Source: Burkholderiaceae bacterium (lineage in GTDB: Bacteria; Pseudomonadota; Gammaproteobacteria; Burkholderiales; Burkholderiaceae_E). From it: DNA of 64,000 nt. Below, in pieces: positions 9,077 through 18,626 of this stretch. The stretch lies in assembly GCA_024637395.1 (NCBI GenBank), contig JAGXFG010000027.1:1-64000 (forward strand), read 5' to 3'. The notes beneath the pieces are model-generated. The model was given only the letters and a program-made list of their open reading frames with translations. It was not told the origin of the DNA and did not search any database. The stretch's first letter is position 1; each line of letters starts with the position of its first letter. The translations under genes and the position numbers were made by a program.

Positions 9077-11421
9077 AACAGTTGGTCGCGGATGGTCTCG
9101 GCGTTGGCTCCCGAGGCGACCCCGCCGTCGGTGAGCCCCAGCGATGCGATGCCCTGTCCCGGAGTGGTTTCGGCGTAATAGTAGTCCCCGTCGACCGTGA
9201 CCACGCCATCGGGCACTGGCAGGGCCTGCTCGGGGACTTTTGCCAGCGCTTTGGCCATGTAACCCATCCAGATCGGCAATGCCAGGCCGCCGCCGGTCTC
9301 GCGGTTGCCCAGCTTGTGGGGCTGGTCGAAGCCGACCCAGGCCACGGCGGCGATCGACGGCTGGTAGCCGGCGAACCAGGCGTCATAGGCGTCGTTGGTG
9401 GTGCCGGTCTTGCCCGCGAGGTCATGGCGCCGGAGGGCGCGCGCCGATCTTCCGGTGCCCGTCTCAACCACGGAGCGCAGCAGCGAGTCCATCAGGAAGG
9501 AGTTGCGCGCGTCGATGGCCCGTAATGACTCGTCACCCGCCTGCCTGGGCCGGGCCTGCGCCAGGACATGACCGTCTGAATCGGTAATCCTGCTGACCAT
9601 GTACGGTTCGATCCTGAAACCGCCATTGGCGAATATGGCGTACGCGCCGGCCAGCTGCCAAGGGGTCACCTCGCCGGCCCCGAGCGCCATGGTCAGGTAG
9701 GGCGGGTGGCGGGCTGGGTCGAATCCGAACCGCGTCAGGTAGTCCTGCGCGTACTGCGGGCCAATGCTCTGCAGTATCCGGATCGACACCATGTTCTTGG
9801 AATGGGCCAGCCCATCGCGCAGCTCCATCGGCCCTTCATACTTGCCGTCATAGTTCCTCGGGTCCCACAACTGGCCACCGGTCAGCGCCGGGTCGATCGA
9901 CACCGGGGCGTCATTGATTACCGTGCTCACCATGAAACCCTTTTCGAGCGCCGCCGAATAGATGAACGGCTTGAAGGCCGAACCCGGCTGGCGCCAAGCC
10001 TGGGTCACGCGATTGAACTTGTTGCGGGTGAAATCGAAGCCGCCGACCAGCGCGCGCACGCTGCCATCCTGGGTGTTGAGCGCCACCAACGCCGCCTCGA
10101 CCTGCGGCAGCTGGGTTATTTCCCACTCTCCGTGGCTGTCCTTGATCACCCTTACCACCGCACCGCGGCGCAGCTTGCGCGCCGCCGATGCCCGCTCGCT
10201 GAGGGACTTGGCAACGAACTTGAGCCCACCGCCTGAGACTTCAATCAGTTGCCCCCGGCCGCGGCTGAGCGTGACCTTCTTCGGACTGACGTCGAGCACT
10301 ACCGCGGCCAGGAAGTCGTCGACATCGAGCGCCTCCGATACTGCAGCCTCGATCTGGGTGTCGGCGAGTTCGCCGTCCTTGTCGAGGTCGATAAAGGACG
10401 ATGGCCCCCGGTAGCCATATTTGCGGTCGTAGGCAAGCACGCCCCGGCGCACCGAATCGTTGGCAGCCTGCTGGTCAGCCGAGAGGATGGTGGTGTAGAT
10501 GTTGATGCCGGCCGAGTAGGTCTCATCATGGTAGCGCTCGACGGCAATTTGCCGGGCCATCTCGGCCACGTAGGGAGCATTGACACGGTAGCCGGAGCGG
10601 GCCAGGACGTAGTGCAGCTCCTGCTTGAGTGCGGCGTCGTATTGCTCCTCGGTAAGCGACCCGGCTTCGCGCATCCGCCGCAGGATGTAGCGCTGGCGTT
10701 CGACCGCGCGCTTGGGGTTGACCAGCGGGTTGAAGCGCGACGGCGCCTTGGGCAATCCTGCAAGCATCGCCGCCTCGGCAGCGGTGATCTGTTCCAGCGG
10801 CTTGCCGAAGTAGGTCTTTGCCGCCGAGGCGAAACCGTAGGCCCGCTTGCCGAGGAAGATCTGGTTCACGTAGAGCTCGAAAATCTGTTCTTTGGAGAGG
10901 CTTTCCTCGATCTTGAAGGCGAGCAGGATTTCCGTGAGCTTGCGGGTATAAGTCCGCTCGGGTGAGAGGAAGAACTCTTTTGCCAGCTGCATCGTCAGGG
11001 TGCTGGCGCCCTGTTCGGTGCCGCCGGCGACGAAGTTGACGAGCGCCGCCCGCGCCACGCCCACCAGATCGACCCCGGAATGTTCGAAAAAGCGGGCATC
11101 CTCTGCCGCGAGCAGGGCGTCCTTGAGCACCGCCGGAACGTCGGCGAAGCGCACGAAGGTGCGGCGCTCCTCGCCGAACTCGCCGATCAACACGTTGTCC
11201 GCGGTGTAGACGCGCAGCGGGATCCGCGGCCGGTAGTCAACCAGGACGTCGAGCGGCGGCAGGCGATCGTTGGCCAGCAACACTGCCAGCGCCCCGACCA
11301 GCAGCGCTGCCACCGTTGCCGCGACGGCGGCAGCGAAGGCGAGCGCCAGCAGCCCCGGCAGGCCGGTTCCTGATTGGCGCCGACCGATGGCCGAGCTGGA
11401 AGATCTTGGGACTATTGGCAT
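9073..11421 (-). CDS. mrcA: Penicillin-binding protein 1A, bifunctional transglycosylase/transpeptidase
   Basis: This class A PBP polymerises and cross-links peptidoglycan. The 782-residue protein has a membrane anchor at about residues 22-52. The GT51 glycosyltransferase domain follows, with catalytic Glu107 in EDARFFEH and GASTLTMQLAKEF. Next come an OB-like insert (about 320-430) and the transpeptidase motifs SxxK at S481-K484 (SAFK), SxN at 541-543 (SKN) and KTG at 671-673. All catalytic residues are present. It is divergent from pilM, sharing a 220-base AT-rich intergenic region. PBP1A beside pilMNOPQ is a conserved pairing linked to septal or polar wall assembly of pilus machines. Confidence 0.96.
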   Translation of the reverse strand: MPIVPRSSSSAIGRRQSGTGLPGLLALAFAAAVAATVAALLVGALAVLLANDRLPPLDVLVDYRPRIPLRVYTADNVLIGEFGEERRTFVRFADVPAVLKDALLAAEDARFFEHSGVDLVGVARAALVNFVAGGTEQGASTLTMQLAKEFFLSPERTYTRKLTEILLAFKIEESLSKEQIFELYVNQIFLGKRAYGFASAAKTYFGKPLEQITAAEAAMLAGLPKAPSRFNPLVNPKRAVERQRYILRRMREAGSLTEEQYDAALKQELHYVLARSGYRVNAPYVAEMARQIAVERYHDETYSAGINIYTTILSADQQAANDSVRRGVLAYDRKYGYRGPSSFIDLDKDGELADTQIEAAVSEALDVDDFLAAVVLDVSPKKVTLSRGRGQLIEVSGGGLKFVAKSLSERASAARKLRRGAVVRVIKDSHGEWEITQLPQVEAALVALNTQDGSVRALVGGFDFTRNKFNRVTQAWRQPGSAFKPFIYSAALEKGFMVSTVINDAPVSIDPALTGGQLWDPRNYDGKYEGPMELRDGLAHSKNMVSIRILQSIGPQYAQDYLTRFGFDPARHPPYLTMALGAGEVTPWQLAGAYAIFANGGFRIEPYMVSRITDSDGHVLAQARPRQAGDESLRAIDARNSFLMDSLLRSVVETGTGRSARALRRHDLAGKTGTTNDAYDAWFAGYQPSIAAVAWVGFDQPHKLGNRETGGGLALPIWMGYMAKALAKVPEQALPVPDGVVTVDGDYYYAETTPGQGIASLGLTDGGVASGANAETIRDQLF

Positions 11422-11644
11422 CCTGGGCAGCGGCCGTGGCGGCCTTGAAGGGGGCCATTATACGGCTCTGTCCGAGCTACCGGCCGGATGGTCGTTCGAA
11501 AGCGACGGAAGGCCGGAGACAGGGTTGCCGCCAAGGAAAAAAGGTTTACAGTTGGTAAACGTTGTTGGTACGATCTCATGCAATTTTGCTGAAAAGTTAC
11601 GTAAACCCTTAGATTCTAAGAGTTTTTTACTAGCCGAGGCCACT
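11422..11644. promoter_or_regulatory. Shared PBP1A/pilM intergenic region with inverted repeat
   Basis: This 223-base divergent promoter region is markedly A+T-richer than its surroundings, especially from 11530 to 11635. At 11544-11560 lies a perfect inverted repeat, GTTTAC and GTAAAC around the five-base spacer AGTTG. A second GTAAAC follows about 40 bases later, within TTACGTAAACCC. These look like binding sites for a dimeric regulator. I see no convincing -35/-10 pair with proper spacing. Confidence 0.45.
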
Positions 11645-12727
11645 GTGGCATTGACACTTCCGAGCCTGTTCCGACGTGCGGCACAACCGCTGGTTGGAAT
11701 CGACATCAGTTCGTCCAGCGTCAAGCTGGTCGAGCTTCGCGCCGGCTCCAAGACTGCCATGCGCCTGGAGCGTTACGCGATCGAGCCGATTGAGCGTGGC
11801 GCCATGGTCGAAGGCGTAATCGAGAAACCAGAGGTTATCGCCGACGCGCTGGTACGGGCGTTGCGCAAGGCCTCATTCAGCGCCCGGGAGGCGGCATTGG
11901 CGCTGCCGTCGCGGGCGGTGATCACCAAGCGGATCACCCTCACCGCGGGCTTGAGCGAAGAGGACTACGAGTTCCAGGTCGAGTCCGAGGCCAGCCAGTA
12001 CATCCCGTTCCCGATCGACGAGGTCAATCTCGACTTCCAGATCCTGGGACCAAGCGCGCAGACCGCCGACGAAGTCGAAGTGTTGCTCGCCGCCTCGCGC
12101 AAGGAGAAGGTCGAAGAGCGGGTGATGGTGGCCGAGATGGCCGGCCTCAAGCCGGTGATCATGGATGTCGAGCCCTATGCGGTGCGCGCGACCGTTGAAC
12201 ACGTTGCGAGCTTCCTTCCCAATAACGGCGAGGGGCAGGTAATTGCGGTGGTGCTGGTCGGCGATCAGCAGACCTACGTCACGATCATTCTCAATGGGCA
12301 GGCGATCTTTGAACGCGAGCAGGGCTTTGGCGGCGTCCAGTTGACCCAGGACATCGTCCGCCTTTACGGCCTGTCCTTCGAGGAAGCAGAGCAAAAGAAG
12401 CGGGCCGGCGACCTGCCCGACAGCTACCATGAAGACCTGCTGAAACCCTTCGTGGCTCTGGGCGCTACTGACATCAGCCGGGCGCTGCAGTTCTTTTTCA
12501 CCTCGACGCCGTTTACCAAGGTCGATCAGATCTTCCTGGCGGGGGGATCGTCGGTCGTGCCCGGTTTGTGCGAGGCGGTCGCCGAGCGTACCCAGGTGGC
12601 GACCGAGCTGGTAAATCCGTTCCGCGGGATGGAAATCGCGGATACGATCCGTGAGCGCCAATTGCGCATCGACGCGCCGTCGCTGTTGGTGGCCACCGGA
12701 CTGGCGATGCGGAGGTTCGAGCCGTGA
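11645..12727 (+). CDS. pilM: Type IV pilus inner-membrane assembly protein PilM
   Basis: PilM is an actin/FtsA-like cytoplasmic ATP-binding protein that binds the N-terminal tail of PilN in the pilus alignment complex. The family start LVGIDISSSSVKLVEL is visible, with the phosphate-1 motif GIDISSSSVK, and a later GGSSVVPGL adenosine-type motif. I use the GTG at 11645, which follows GAGG by five bases, giving 360 residues, typical for PilM. Longer frames upstream run into unrelated sequence. It opens the pilMNOPQ operon, overlapping pilN by four bases. Confidence 0.95.
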   Translation: MALTLPSLFRRAAQPLVGIDISSSSVKLVELRAGSKTAMRLERYAIEPIERGAMVEGVIEKPEVIADALVRALRKASFSAREAALALPSRAVITKRITLTAGLSEEDYEFQVESEASQYIPFPIDEVNLDFQILGPSAQTADEVEVLLAASRKEKVEERVMVAEMAGLKPVIMDVEPYAVRATVEHVASFLPNNGEGQVIAVVLVGDQQTYVTIILNGQAIFEREQGFGGVQLTQDIVRLYGLSFEEAEQKKRAGDLPDSYHEDLLKPFVALGATDISRALQFFFTSTPFTKVDQIFLAGGSSVVPGLCEAVAERTQVATELVNPFRGMEIADTIRERQLRIDAPSLLVATGLAMRRFEP

Positions 12728-13368
12728 TCCGAATCAACCTGCTGCCGCACCGCGATATCCGCAGGGAAGCGCGCAAGAAGAATTTCATCTCGGAGATGGT
12801 CCTGTCCGCGGTGCTGGGTCTGGGCGTCGCGCTGATCGGGGGTGTGATCATCAACCAGATGATCTCCAACCAAACCCAGCGCAACGATTTCATCGCTCGC
12901 GCCAATGTCGTCCTCGACACCCAGATCAAGGAAATTGCCACGCTGAAGGCCGAACTCGACGGCCTCAAGGCGCGCCGGCAGGCCGTCGAGAACCTCCAGC
13001 GTGATCGCACCATCCCGGTCCATCTGCTCGACGAACTGGTCAAGCACACGCCCGAGGGCATCTATCTGAAAAGCATCAAGCAGAAGGCAGCCAAGGTCGT
13101 CCTCAACGGCTACGCGCAGTCAAACGACCGGATCTCGGAGCTGTTGCACAGTCTCGCTACCGAGACGCCGTGGCTGGCGCATCCAGAGCTCAACGAGATC
13201 AAGGCGGTCGTGGTGTCCAATGGCACCAATGCCAAGGACGGACGGAAATTCTTCGAGTTCACGCTCAATGCCCTGCTCAAGGTGACCGAGAATCCAGCTG
13301 ACGCCGCGGTCGGCGCCAAGCGGCCGTCGGCGGGGGCGCGGCCCGGTAAGCCTGCGCCCAAGGGTTAG
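12724..13368 (+). CDS. pilN: Type IV pilus assembly protein PilN
   Basis: PilN is a bitopic inner-membrane protein. Its N-terminal IRINLLPHRD motif docks into PilM, and that motif begins at residue 2 here. One transmembrane helix follows at about residues 24-45, then a coiled-coil stretch and a ferredoxin-like periplasmic domain that pairs with PilO. The 214-residue length is normal with a slightly extended basic, Pro/Ala-rich tail. It overlaps pilM by ATGA-type coupling and is 8 bases upstream of pilO. Confidence 0.95.
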   Translation: MIRINLLPHRDIRREARKKNFISEMVLSAVLGLGVALIGGVIINQMISNQTQRNDFIARANVVLDTQIKEIATLKAELDGLKARRQAVENLQRDRTIPVHLLDELVKHTPEGIYLKSIKQKAAKVVLNGYAQSNDRISELLHSLATETPWLAHPELNEIKAVVVSNGTNAKDGRKFFEFTLNALLKVTENPADAAVGAKRPSAGARPGKPAPKG

Positions 13369-13376
13369 GGGACATC

Positions 13377-14054
13377 ATGGCATTCAACATTGATTTGAGC
13401 GGCATCGGCGGTCAGTTCAAGGGCCTGCAGGGGCGCCACCCGGGGATGTGGCCGGCAGTGCCGCGGATAACCCTGCTGACAGCGCTCTTCGTGGTCTTGC
13501 TGGTCCTTTCCTACCTGCTGTATTGGCAGGGCCTGTTCGATGAACTCCAGGCCGGCGAGCGCAAGGAGGCGCAACTCAAGGCCGAGTTCCAGGAAAAGAT
13601 GAAGCTGGCGGTGAACCTCGAGGTGTTGCGCGAGCAGAAGGCCCTGGTCACCAAGTACGTCAGTGGTCTGGAGAAGCAGTTGCCGAGCAAGGCCGAGATG
13701 GATGCGTTGCTGTCGGACATCAACCAGGCGGGCGTGGGCCGGTCGCTGCAGTTCGAACTCTTCAAGCCCGGCCAGGTGGTGATCAAGGATTACTACGCGG
13801 AACTGCCGATCAACATCCGGCTCAGCGGTAGTTACCATGACCTCGCCGCGTTCACCAGTGACGTTTCCAACCTGTCACGGATCGTGACTCTCAACGACCT
13901 GTCTATCGTCTCCGCCGACCGGAGTCCTACGGACATGCTGACGCTGGAGGCGACCGCGAAGACCTATCGTTACCTCGATCCCGAGGAAGTGGCCGAACAG
14001 CGCCGCCAGACCCAACTGAAGAATGCAAAATCGAAGAAGAGAGGTGCCAAGTGA
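13377..14054 (+). CDS. pilO: Type IV pilus assembly protein PilO
   Basis: PilO forms heterodimers with PilN and links the inner-membrane PilM platform to PilP and the secretin. The 225-residue sequence has a short cytoplasmic region, one helix (about residues 30-52, LLTALFVVLLVLSYLLYW), a coiled coil (about 53-110) and a periplasmic domain with YYAELPINIRLSGSYHD, typical of PilO. The C-terminus is lysine-rich. It overlaps pilP by four bases. Confidence 0.95.
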   Translation: MAFNIDLSGIGGQFKGLQGRHPGMWPAVPRITLLTALFVVLLVLSYLLYWQGLFDELQAGERKEAQLKAEFQEKMKLAVNLEVLREQKALVTKYVSGLEKQLPSKAEMDALLSDINQAGVGRSLQFELFKPGQVVIKDYYAELPINIRLSGSYHDLAAFTSDVSNLSRIVTLNDLSIVSADRSPTDMLTLEATAKTYRYLDPEEVAEQRRQTQLKNAKSKKRGAK

Positions 14055-14587
14055 TCCGCAAGGCACTGTTCCTCGCAGCCCCGCTCACGGCGCTAGTGCT
14101 GGTGCTTGGTGGCTGTGGCGACAATCACGAGGAATTGCGCGCCTGGATGGAGCAGGTGCGCAAGACCACTCCGCCCACGGCGCAGAAGGTCGACGAACCC
14201 CGGCGTTTCGAGCCGTTCCGCTATGATGATGCCGCCCAGGTCGATCCCTTCTCGCTCGCGAAGATCAACGCCATGATGGAGCGGGCCGGGCTCGTCAAGG
14301 GTGGGCTGGCGCCTGACCTGCGGCGCCCGCGCGAGGCCCTCGAGAGTTTCGGGCTCGACCAGATCAAGCTCGTCGGCCACTTGCGTCGGGCCGGCAAGGA
14401 GACCGCGCTGGTCCAGGTGGAAAAGTTGGTTTACCAGGCGCGGGTGGGTAACCATATCGGGCAGGATTTCGGACGGATTACCAGAATTACCGAGAACGAG
14501 GTCACCTTGAAGGAATTGGTTCAGGACGCTTCGGGTGCGTGGGTGGAGCGGGAGACCGTGCTGCAACTTCAGGAGAAACAACCATGA
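14051..14587 (+). CDS. pilP: Type IV pilus assembly lipoprotein PilP
   Basis: PilP is an inner-membrane lipoprotein that bridges the PilN/PilO dimer to PilQ. A signal peptide ends in the lipobox LGGC (Cys at about residue 21). A flexible proline-containing linker follows, then a beta-sandwich domain with FGLDQIKLVGHLR and VRVGNHIG-like sequence (here ARVGNHIGQDFGRI). The 178 residues match the family length. Its stop overlaps the pilQ start (ATGA). Confidence 0.95.
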   Translation: MIRKALFLAAPLTALVLVLGGCGDNHEELRAWMEQVRKTTPPTAQKVDEPRRFEPFRYDDAAQVDPFSLAKINAMMERAGLVKGGLAPDLRRPREALESFGLDQIKLVGHLRRAGKETALVQVEKLVYQARVGNHIGQDFGRITRITENEVTLKELVQDASGAWVERETVLQLQEKQP

Positions 14588-16836
14588 AAAACGGGCCAGA
14601 CTGGAGCTCCAGCCAGCTGCCCGGGATGGCGTCTCGTCTGGGCATGACTGCGCTGTGCGCATTCATTGCCGCGATGCTGACGATTACCGTCTCCGTGCAG
14701 GCGCAGACCGCAAATTCGATCGAAGCGGTTGCCAGTTCACAGCAGGGCAACGCCACGCAGTTGAGAATCAGCCTGAAAAGTGTGCCGGCCGCAGTTCCGC
14801 CCAATTTCACGATTTCCAATCCGCCTCGCCTGGCGCTGGATTTCACCGACACCGCCAATGCCTCGGGGAAGAATCGCTTCGAACTCGGGCAGGGTGACGT
14901 GCGCTCAGTAGCGATCGTCGAGGCCGGCAACCGCTCCCGCTTGGTGATGAACCTCAAGCGGGCGATGACGCACACCATCGCCATCGATGGCCGTGACATC
15001 GTGGTGACGCTGGATCCGGTCGCGGCTTCGACCGACAACGCGACCGCGCAGGCCCCATACGTGTTTGCGCGCGGCGACCAGAACACCACTCACGCCTTGC
15101 GCGACGTCGATTTCCGCCGCGGCAAGGAAGGCGAGGGCCGGGTAGTGGTGCAGCTCTCGAGCAGCGGCGTGGGCGTCGACATGCGTCAGCAGGGGGATAC
15201 GCTGATCGTCGATTTTCTCAATACCAAGCTGCCTGACAACCTGCGCCGCCGCTTCGACGTGGGCGATTTCGCGACTCCGGTACGCGAAGTGCGGGCATTC
15301 CAGCAGGGCGACAACACCCGGCTGGTGATCGACTCGCACGGCCTGTGGGAGCACAACGCCTACCAGAGCGATAACCAGTTCGTGGTCGAGGTCAAGCCGC
15401 TGCGCGAGGACTCGTCCAGGCTCTCGCAAGGCAAAGGTTACAAGGGTGAGCGCCTGTCGCTGAATTTCCAGGCGATCGACGTCCGGGCGCTGCTGCAGGT
15501 AATCGCCGACTTCACCAATCTCAATGTCGTGACCACCGACTCGGTCACCGGCAGCCTGACGCTGCGGCTCAAGGACGTGCCCTGGGACCAGGCGCTGGAC
15601 ATCATCCTGCAGTCGAAGGGCCTGGGAATGCGCAAGAACGGCAACGTGATTGTCGTTGCCCCGAGCGAGGAGCTGGCCGCCAAGGAGAAGCTCGACCTCG
15701 AGAACCGCCAGCAGATCTCGGAGATCGAACCGTTGCACTCCGAGGTGTTTCAGCTCAACTACCAGAAGGCCGAGAACCTCCAGAAGCTGCTCTCGGACCC
15801 GAAACAGCGCGTGCTCTCGAAACGCGGCAGTGTCGTGGTCGACGCGCGCACCAACAAGCTCTTCGTGCAGGACGTTTCGACGAGCCTGGATGCGGTCCGC
15901 AAGATGATCACCCAGATCGACATCCCGATCCGGCAGGTTCTGATCGAGGCGCGGATCGTCGAGGCTGACGACCGGTTCTCGCGCAACCTGGGCGTGAAAC
16001 TGGGCTACAACGACATCTCGACCACGGTTGCTAACGCCAGCAGCTACATCGATCCGGTAACCGGCACGCCGACCGCGATCAATGTCCCGGCCTTCAATCC
16101 GGGCACCAGGGTGCTCGGCGCGTTCGGGACGATTTCGGGCACCCTCAGCGGCGCTGCCGACCTCTCGTCGCAGCGCGGCAGCACCCTCTCCGGCACGAAT
16201 GCCGTCGGACTGGGGCGGCTGACCACGATCGACAACACGCAGTTCGTGAACCTGCCCGCCGCCCCGATCTCGGGTGCCCAACCGGCAAGCTTCGCAATCA
16301 GCCTGTTCGGCTCGCGCTTCACGCGCTTCCTGAACCTCGAGCTATCGGCGCTTGAAGCCGACCAGCGTGGCAAGGTGATCTCCAGCCCGCGGGTGCTTAC
16401 CGCCGACCAGCACAAGGCGGTGATCGAGCAGGGCACGGAACTCCCGTACCAGGAAGCGACTTCGAGTGGTGCCACGTCGATCTCATTCCGCAAGGCGAAC
16501 CTGAAACTCGAGGTCACGCCGCAGATCACCCCTGACGGCAACGTTATCCTTGCGGTCGAGGTCAATCGTGACGCGGTCGGCCAGCTGACGCCGTCCGGAT
16601 TCGCGATCGACACCCGCCGGGTGCAGACCCAGGTGCTGGTCGAGAACGGCGGCACGGTGGTGATCGGCGGGATCTACGAGCAATTCGAGCGCGACCGCAC
16701 CAACAAGGTGCCGTTGCTGGGCGACATCCCGGTGCTCGGTTACCTGTTCAAGGACAACCAGCGCACCAACGACCGGACCGAATTGATGGTGTTCATCACC
16801 CCGCGCGTGGTTACCGAGACCGCGGCGGCGCGCTGA
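14584..16836 (+). CDS. pilQ: Type IV pilus secretin PilQ
   Basis: PilQ forms the outer-membrane ring through which the type IV pilus passes. The 750-residue protein has a signal peptide (residues about 18-40), two AMIN-type peptidoglycan-binding domains (about 45-260) and an STN/N0 domain (LNFQAIDVRALLQVIADFT). An N1 domain follows, then the secretin core ending with VVIGGIYE and VPLLGDIPVLGYLFK. I chose the ATG overlapping the pilP stop. The operon ends here with a strong terminator. Confidence 0.96.
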   Translation: MKNGPDWSSSQLPGMASRLGMTALCAFIAAMLTITVSVQAQTANSIEAVASSQQGNATQLRISLKSVPAAVPPNFTISNPPRLALDFTDTANASGKNRFELGQGDVRSVAIVEAGNRSRLVMNLKRAMTHTIAIDGRDIVVTLDPVAASTDNATAQAPYVFARGDQNTTHALRDVDFRRGKEGEGRVVVQLSSSGVGVDMRQQGDTLIVDFLNTKLPDNLRRRFDVGDFATPVREVRAFQQGDNTRLVIDSHGLWEHNAYQSDNQFVVEVKPLREDSSRLSQGKGYKGERLSLNFQAIDVRALLQVIADFTNLNVVTTDSVTGSLTLRLKDVPWDQALDIILQSKGLGMRKNGNVIVVAPSEELAAKEKLDLENRQQISEIEPLHSEVFQLNYQKAENLQKLLSDPKQRVLSKRGSVVVDARTNKLFVQDVSTSLDAVRKMITQIDIPIRQVLIEARIVEADDRFSRNLGVKLGYNDISTTVANASSYIDPVTGTPTAINVPAFNPGTRVLGAFGTISGTLSGAADLSSQRGSTLSGTNAVGLGRLTTIDNTQFVNLPAAPISGAQPASFAISLFGSRFTRFLNLELSALEADQRGKVISSPRVLTADQHKAVIEQGTELPYQEATSSGATSISFRKANLKLEVTPQITPDGNVILAVEVNRDAVGQLTPSGFAIDTRRVQTQVLVENGGTVVIGGIYEQFERDRTNKVPLLGDIPVLGYLFKDNQRTNDRTELMVFITPRVVTETAAAR

Positions 16837-16880
16837 GCGCGCATTCCCGGCAGGCGACAGCCTGTCTGAAGCGTTATCCT

Positions 16881-16913
16881 GACGGGCCGGAACCAACCGG
16901 CCCGTCCTTTTTT
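16881..16913 (+). terminator. Rho-independent terminator of the pilMNOPQ operon
   Basis: There is a perfect ten-base-pair stem, GACGGGCCGG with CCGGCCCGTC, around the loop AACCAA. A cytosine and then six T residues follow. It lies 45 bases after the pilQ stop and separates the pilus operon from aroK. Confidence 0.88.
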
Positions 16914-16961
16914 CGAAGCTCAGGCCCGGTGCCGGTTGTCCAGCCAGGATTGCAAGGCAAC

Positions 16962-17519
16962 ATGACGCTTGAACCCGACACCCCCATCGTGCTGATCGGC
17001 ATGCCCGGCTCCGGCAAGTCGACCATCGGCCGCCGCCTGGCGGCCACGCTGGACCGGCGGTTCGTCGACTCCGATCGCGAGATCGAGCGCCATTGCGGGG
17101 TATCGGTGACGACGATCTTCGAGTACGAGGGCGAGGAGGGCTTTCGCCGACGCGAGGCGGCAATCATCGCGGAACTGATCCGGGATCCCGGGACGGTGCT
17201 GGCCACCGGCGGTGGTTCGGTGGTGTCGCAGGACAATCGCGAGTTGCTCGCGGCCGAAGGCTACGTGGTGTTTCTGGATGTTTCCCTGGCCGAGTTGTGG
17301 CGGCGCGTGCGCCGCAACCGCAACCGGCCCCTGCTCCAGGCCAGCGACCCGCATGCACGGCTTGCGCAACTGTGCGCCGAGCGCACGCCGTTGTACCGCG
17401 GAGTCGCGGATCTGATCGTCTCCGGCGCACGCCAGCCGGCGGCGCAGATGGTGGCCGATATAATCGCTCAGCTACCCGCACCTCTGCAGCGCTCCGCTGT
17501 GGAAGATGGATCGCCATGA
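16962..17519 (+). CDS. aroK: Shikimate kinase
   Basis: AroK phosphorylates shikimate at the 3-hydroxyl in aromatic amino acid synthesis. The P-loop GMPGSGKST lies at residues 13-21, the substrate-binding VDSD at about 35-38, the GGG shikimate loop at 83-85 (LATGGGSVV), and the lid region RNRNRPLL near 125. The 185-residue length is normal. I use the ATG preceded by AAGG rather than an upstream GTG. aroB follows after 12 bases. Confidence 0.96.
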   Translation: MTLEPDTPIVLIGMPGSGKSTIGRRLAATLDRRFVDSDREIERHCGVSVTTIFEYEGEEGFRRREAAIIAELIRDPGTVLATGGGSVVSQDNRELLAAEGYVVFLDVSLAELWRRVRRNRNRPLLQASDPHARLAQLCAERTPLYRGVADLIVSGARQPAAQMVADIIAQLPAPLQRSAVEDGSP

Positions 17520-17531
17520 AGGGGGCTGATT

Positions 17532-18626
17532 GTGGAGAATGACTTGGTGCGCCAACTGACCGTTGCTCTGGGCGAACGCAGCTATCCGGTGATGATCGGA
17601 GCCGGCCTGGTCGATGGTTGCCCGGAGCTCACGGAGCTCGCTGCCGGCCGCCAGGTGGCGGTGGTCACCAACGACGTCGTCGCGCCGCTCTACAGCGCGC
17701 GCCTCGCGCGCTGGCTGCGGCCCGCGAGCGCCGAGTTCATCGAGGTCGTCCTGCCCGATGGCGAGCAGCACAAGGACTGGCCAAGCCTGCAACGGGTCTT
17801 TGATGAACTGCTGGCCCGGCGCTTCGACCGCCGGTGCCTGGTGGTCGCCCTTGGCGGCGGCGTCATCGGCGATCTTGCCGGTTTCGCGGCGGCGGTCTAT
17901 CAGCGCGGTGTCGACTTCGTCCAGGTGCCCACCACGCTGCTGTCCCAGGTCGATTCGTCGATTGGCGGCAAGACCGCCATCAACCATCCGGCCGGCAAGA
18001 ACATGATCGGCGCGTTCCATCAGCCGCGGCTGGTGCTCGCCGACGTCGCCACCCTGGCGACGTTGCCGGCGCGCGAACTCTCGGCCGGGCTGGCCGAAAT
18101 GCTCAAGCACGGTGCGATTCGGGACCCTGACTATCTCGCGCAACTGGAACGCGACAGCGACCGGCTGCTGGCCTGCGACACCGCGGCTCTGAGCGCGGCG
18201 ATCGTGCGCTCCTGCGAAATCAAGGCCGAGGTGGTGGTCGCCGACGAGCGCGAAAGCGGCGTGCGGGCGACGCTGAACTTCGGCCACACCTTTGGCCACG
18301 CGATCGAAGCCGGTTTGGGCTTTGGGACCTGGCTGCACGGTGAAGCGGTGGGCGCCGGGATGGTGATGGCGGCCGATCTCTCGCGCCGACTGGGACTGCT
18401 CGATTCCCGGGCATTCGAGCGGCTGCGCGCCGCAATTGCGGCCGCGCGGCTGCCGGTTGCCGGGCCATCCTGGGATCCCGGGCGGTACCTGGAACTGATG
18501 GCGGTCGACAAGAAGGCCGAGCAGGGCATCCCGAAGTTCGTGCTGCTCGAGGGTCTTGGCCAGGCGCTGGTGTGCTCGGTGCCCGAGCCTGAACTGCGCG
18601 CCACGCTCTCGGAGTGTGTGCGATGA
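17532..18626 (+). CDS. aroB: 3-dehydroquinate synthase
   Basis: AroB converts DAHP to 3-dehydroquinate using NAD+ and a divalent metal. The 364-residue sequence has DGEQHKDW, the NAD-binding [11 protein letters not shown] (about residues 108-118), [21 protein letters not shown], the metal-ligand region EMLKHGAI and [11 protein letters not shown] with its metal-binding histidines. A GTG start after AAGGGGGC is used. It overlaps dgt by ATGA, so aroK-aroB-dgt form a likely operon. Confidence 0.96.
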   Translation: MENDLVRQLTVALGERSYPVMIGAGLVDGCPELTELAAGRQVAVVTNDVVAPLYSARLARWLRPASAEFIEVVLPDGEQHKDWPSLQRVFDELLARRFDRRCLVVALGGGVIGDLAGFAAAVYQRGVDFVQVPTTLLSQVDSSIGGKTAINHPAGKNMIGAFHQPRLVLADVATLATLPARELSAGLAEMLKHGAIRDPDYLAQLERDSDRLLACDTAALSAAIVRSCEIKAEVVVADERESGVRATLNFGHTFGHAIEAGLGFGTWLHGEAVGAGMVMAADLSRRLGLLDSRAFERLRAAIAAARLPVAGPSWDPGRYLELMAVDKKAEQGIPKFVLLEGLGQALVCSVPEPELRATLSECVR

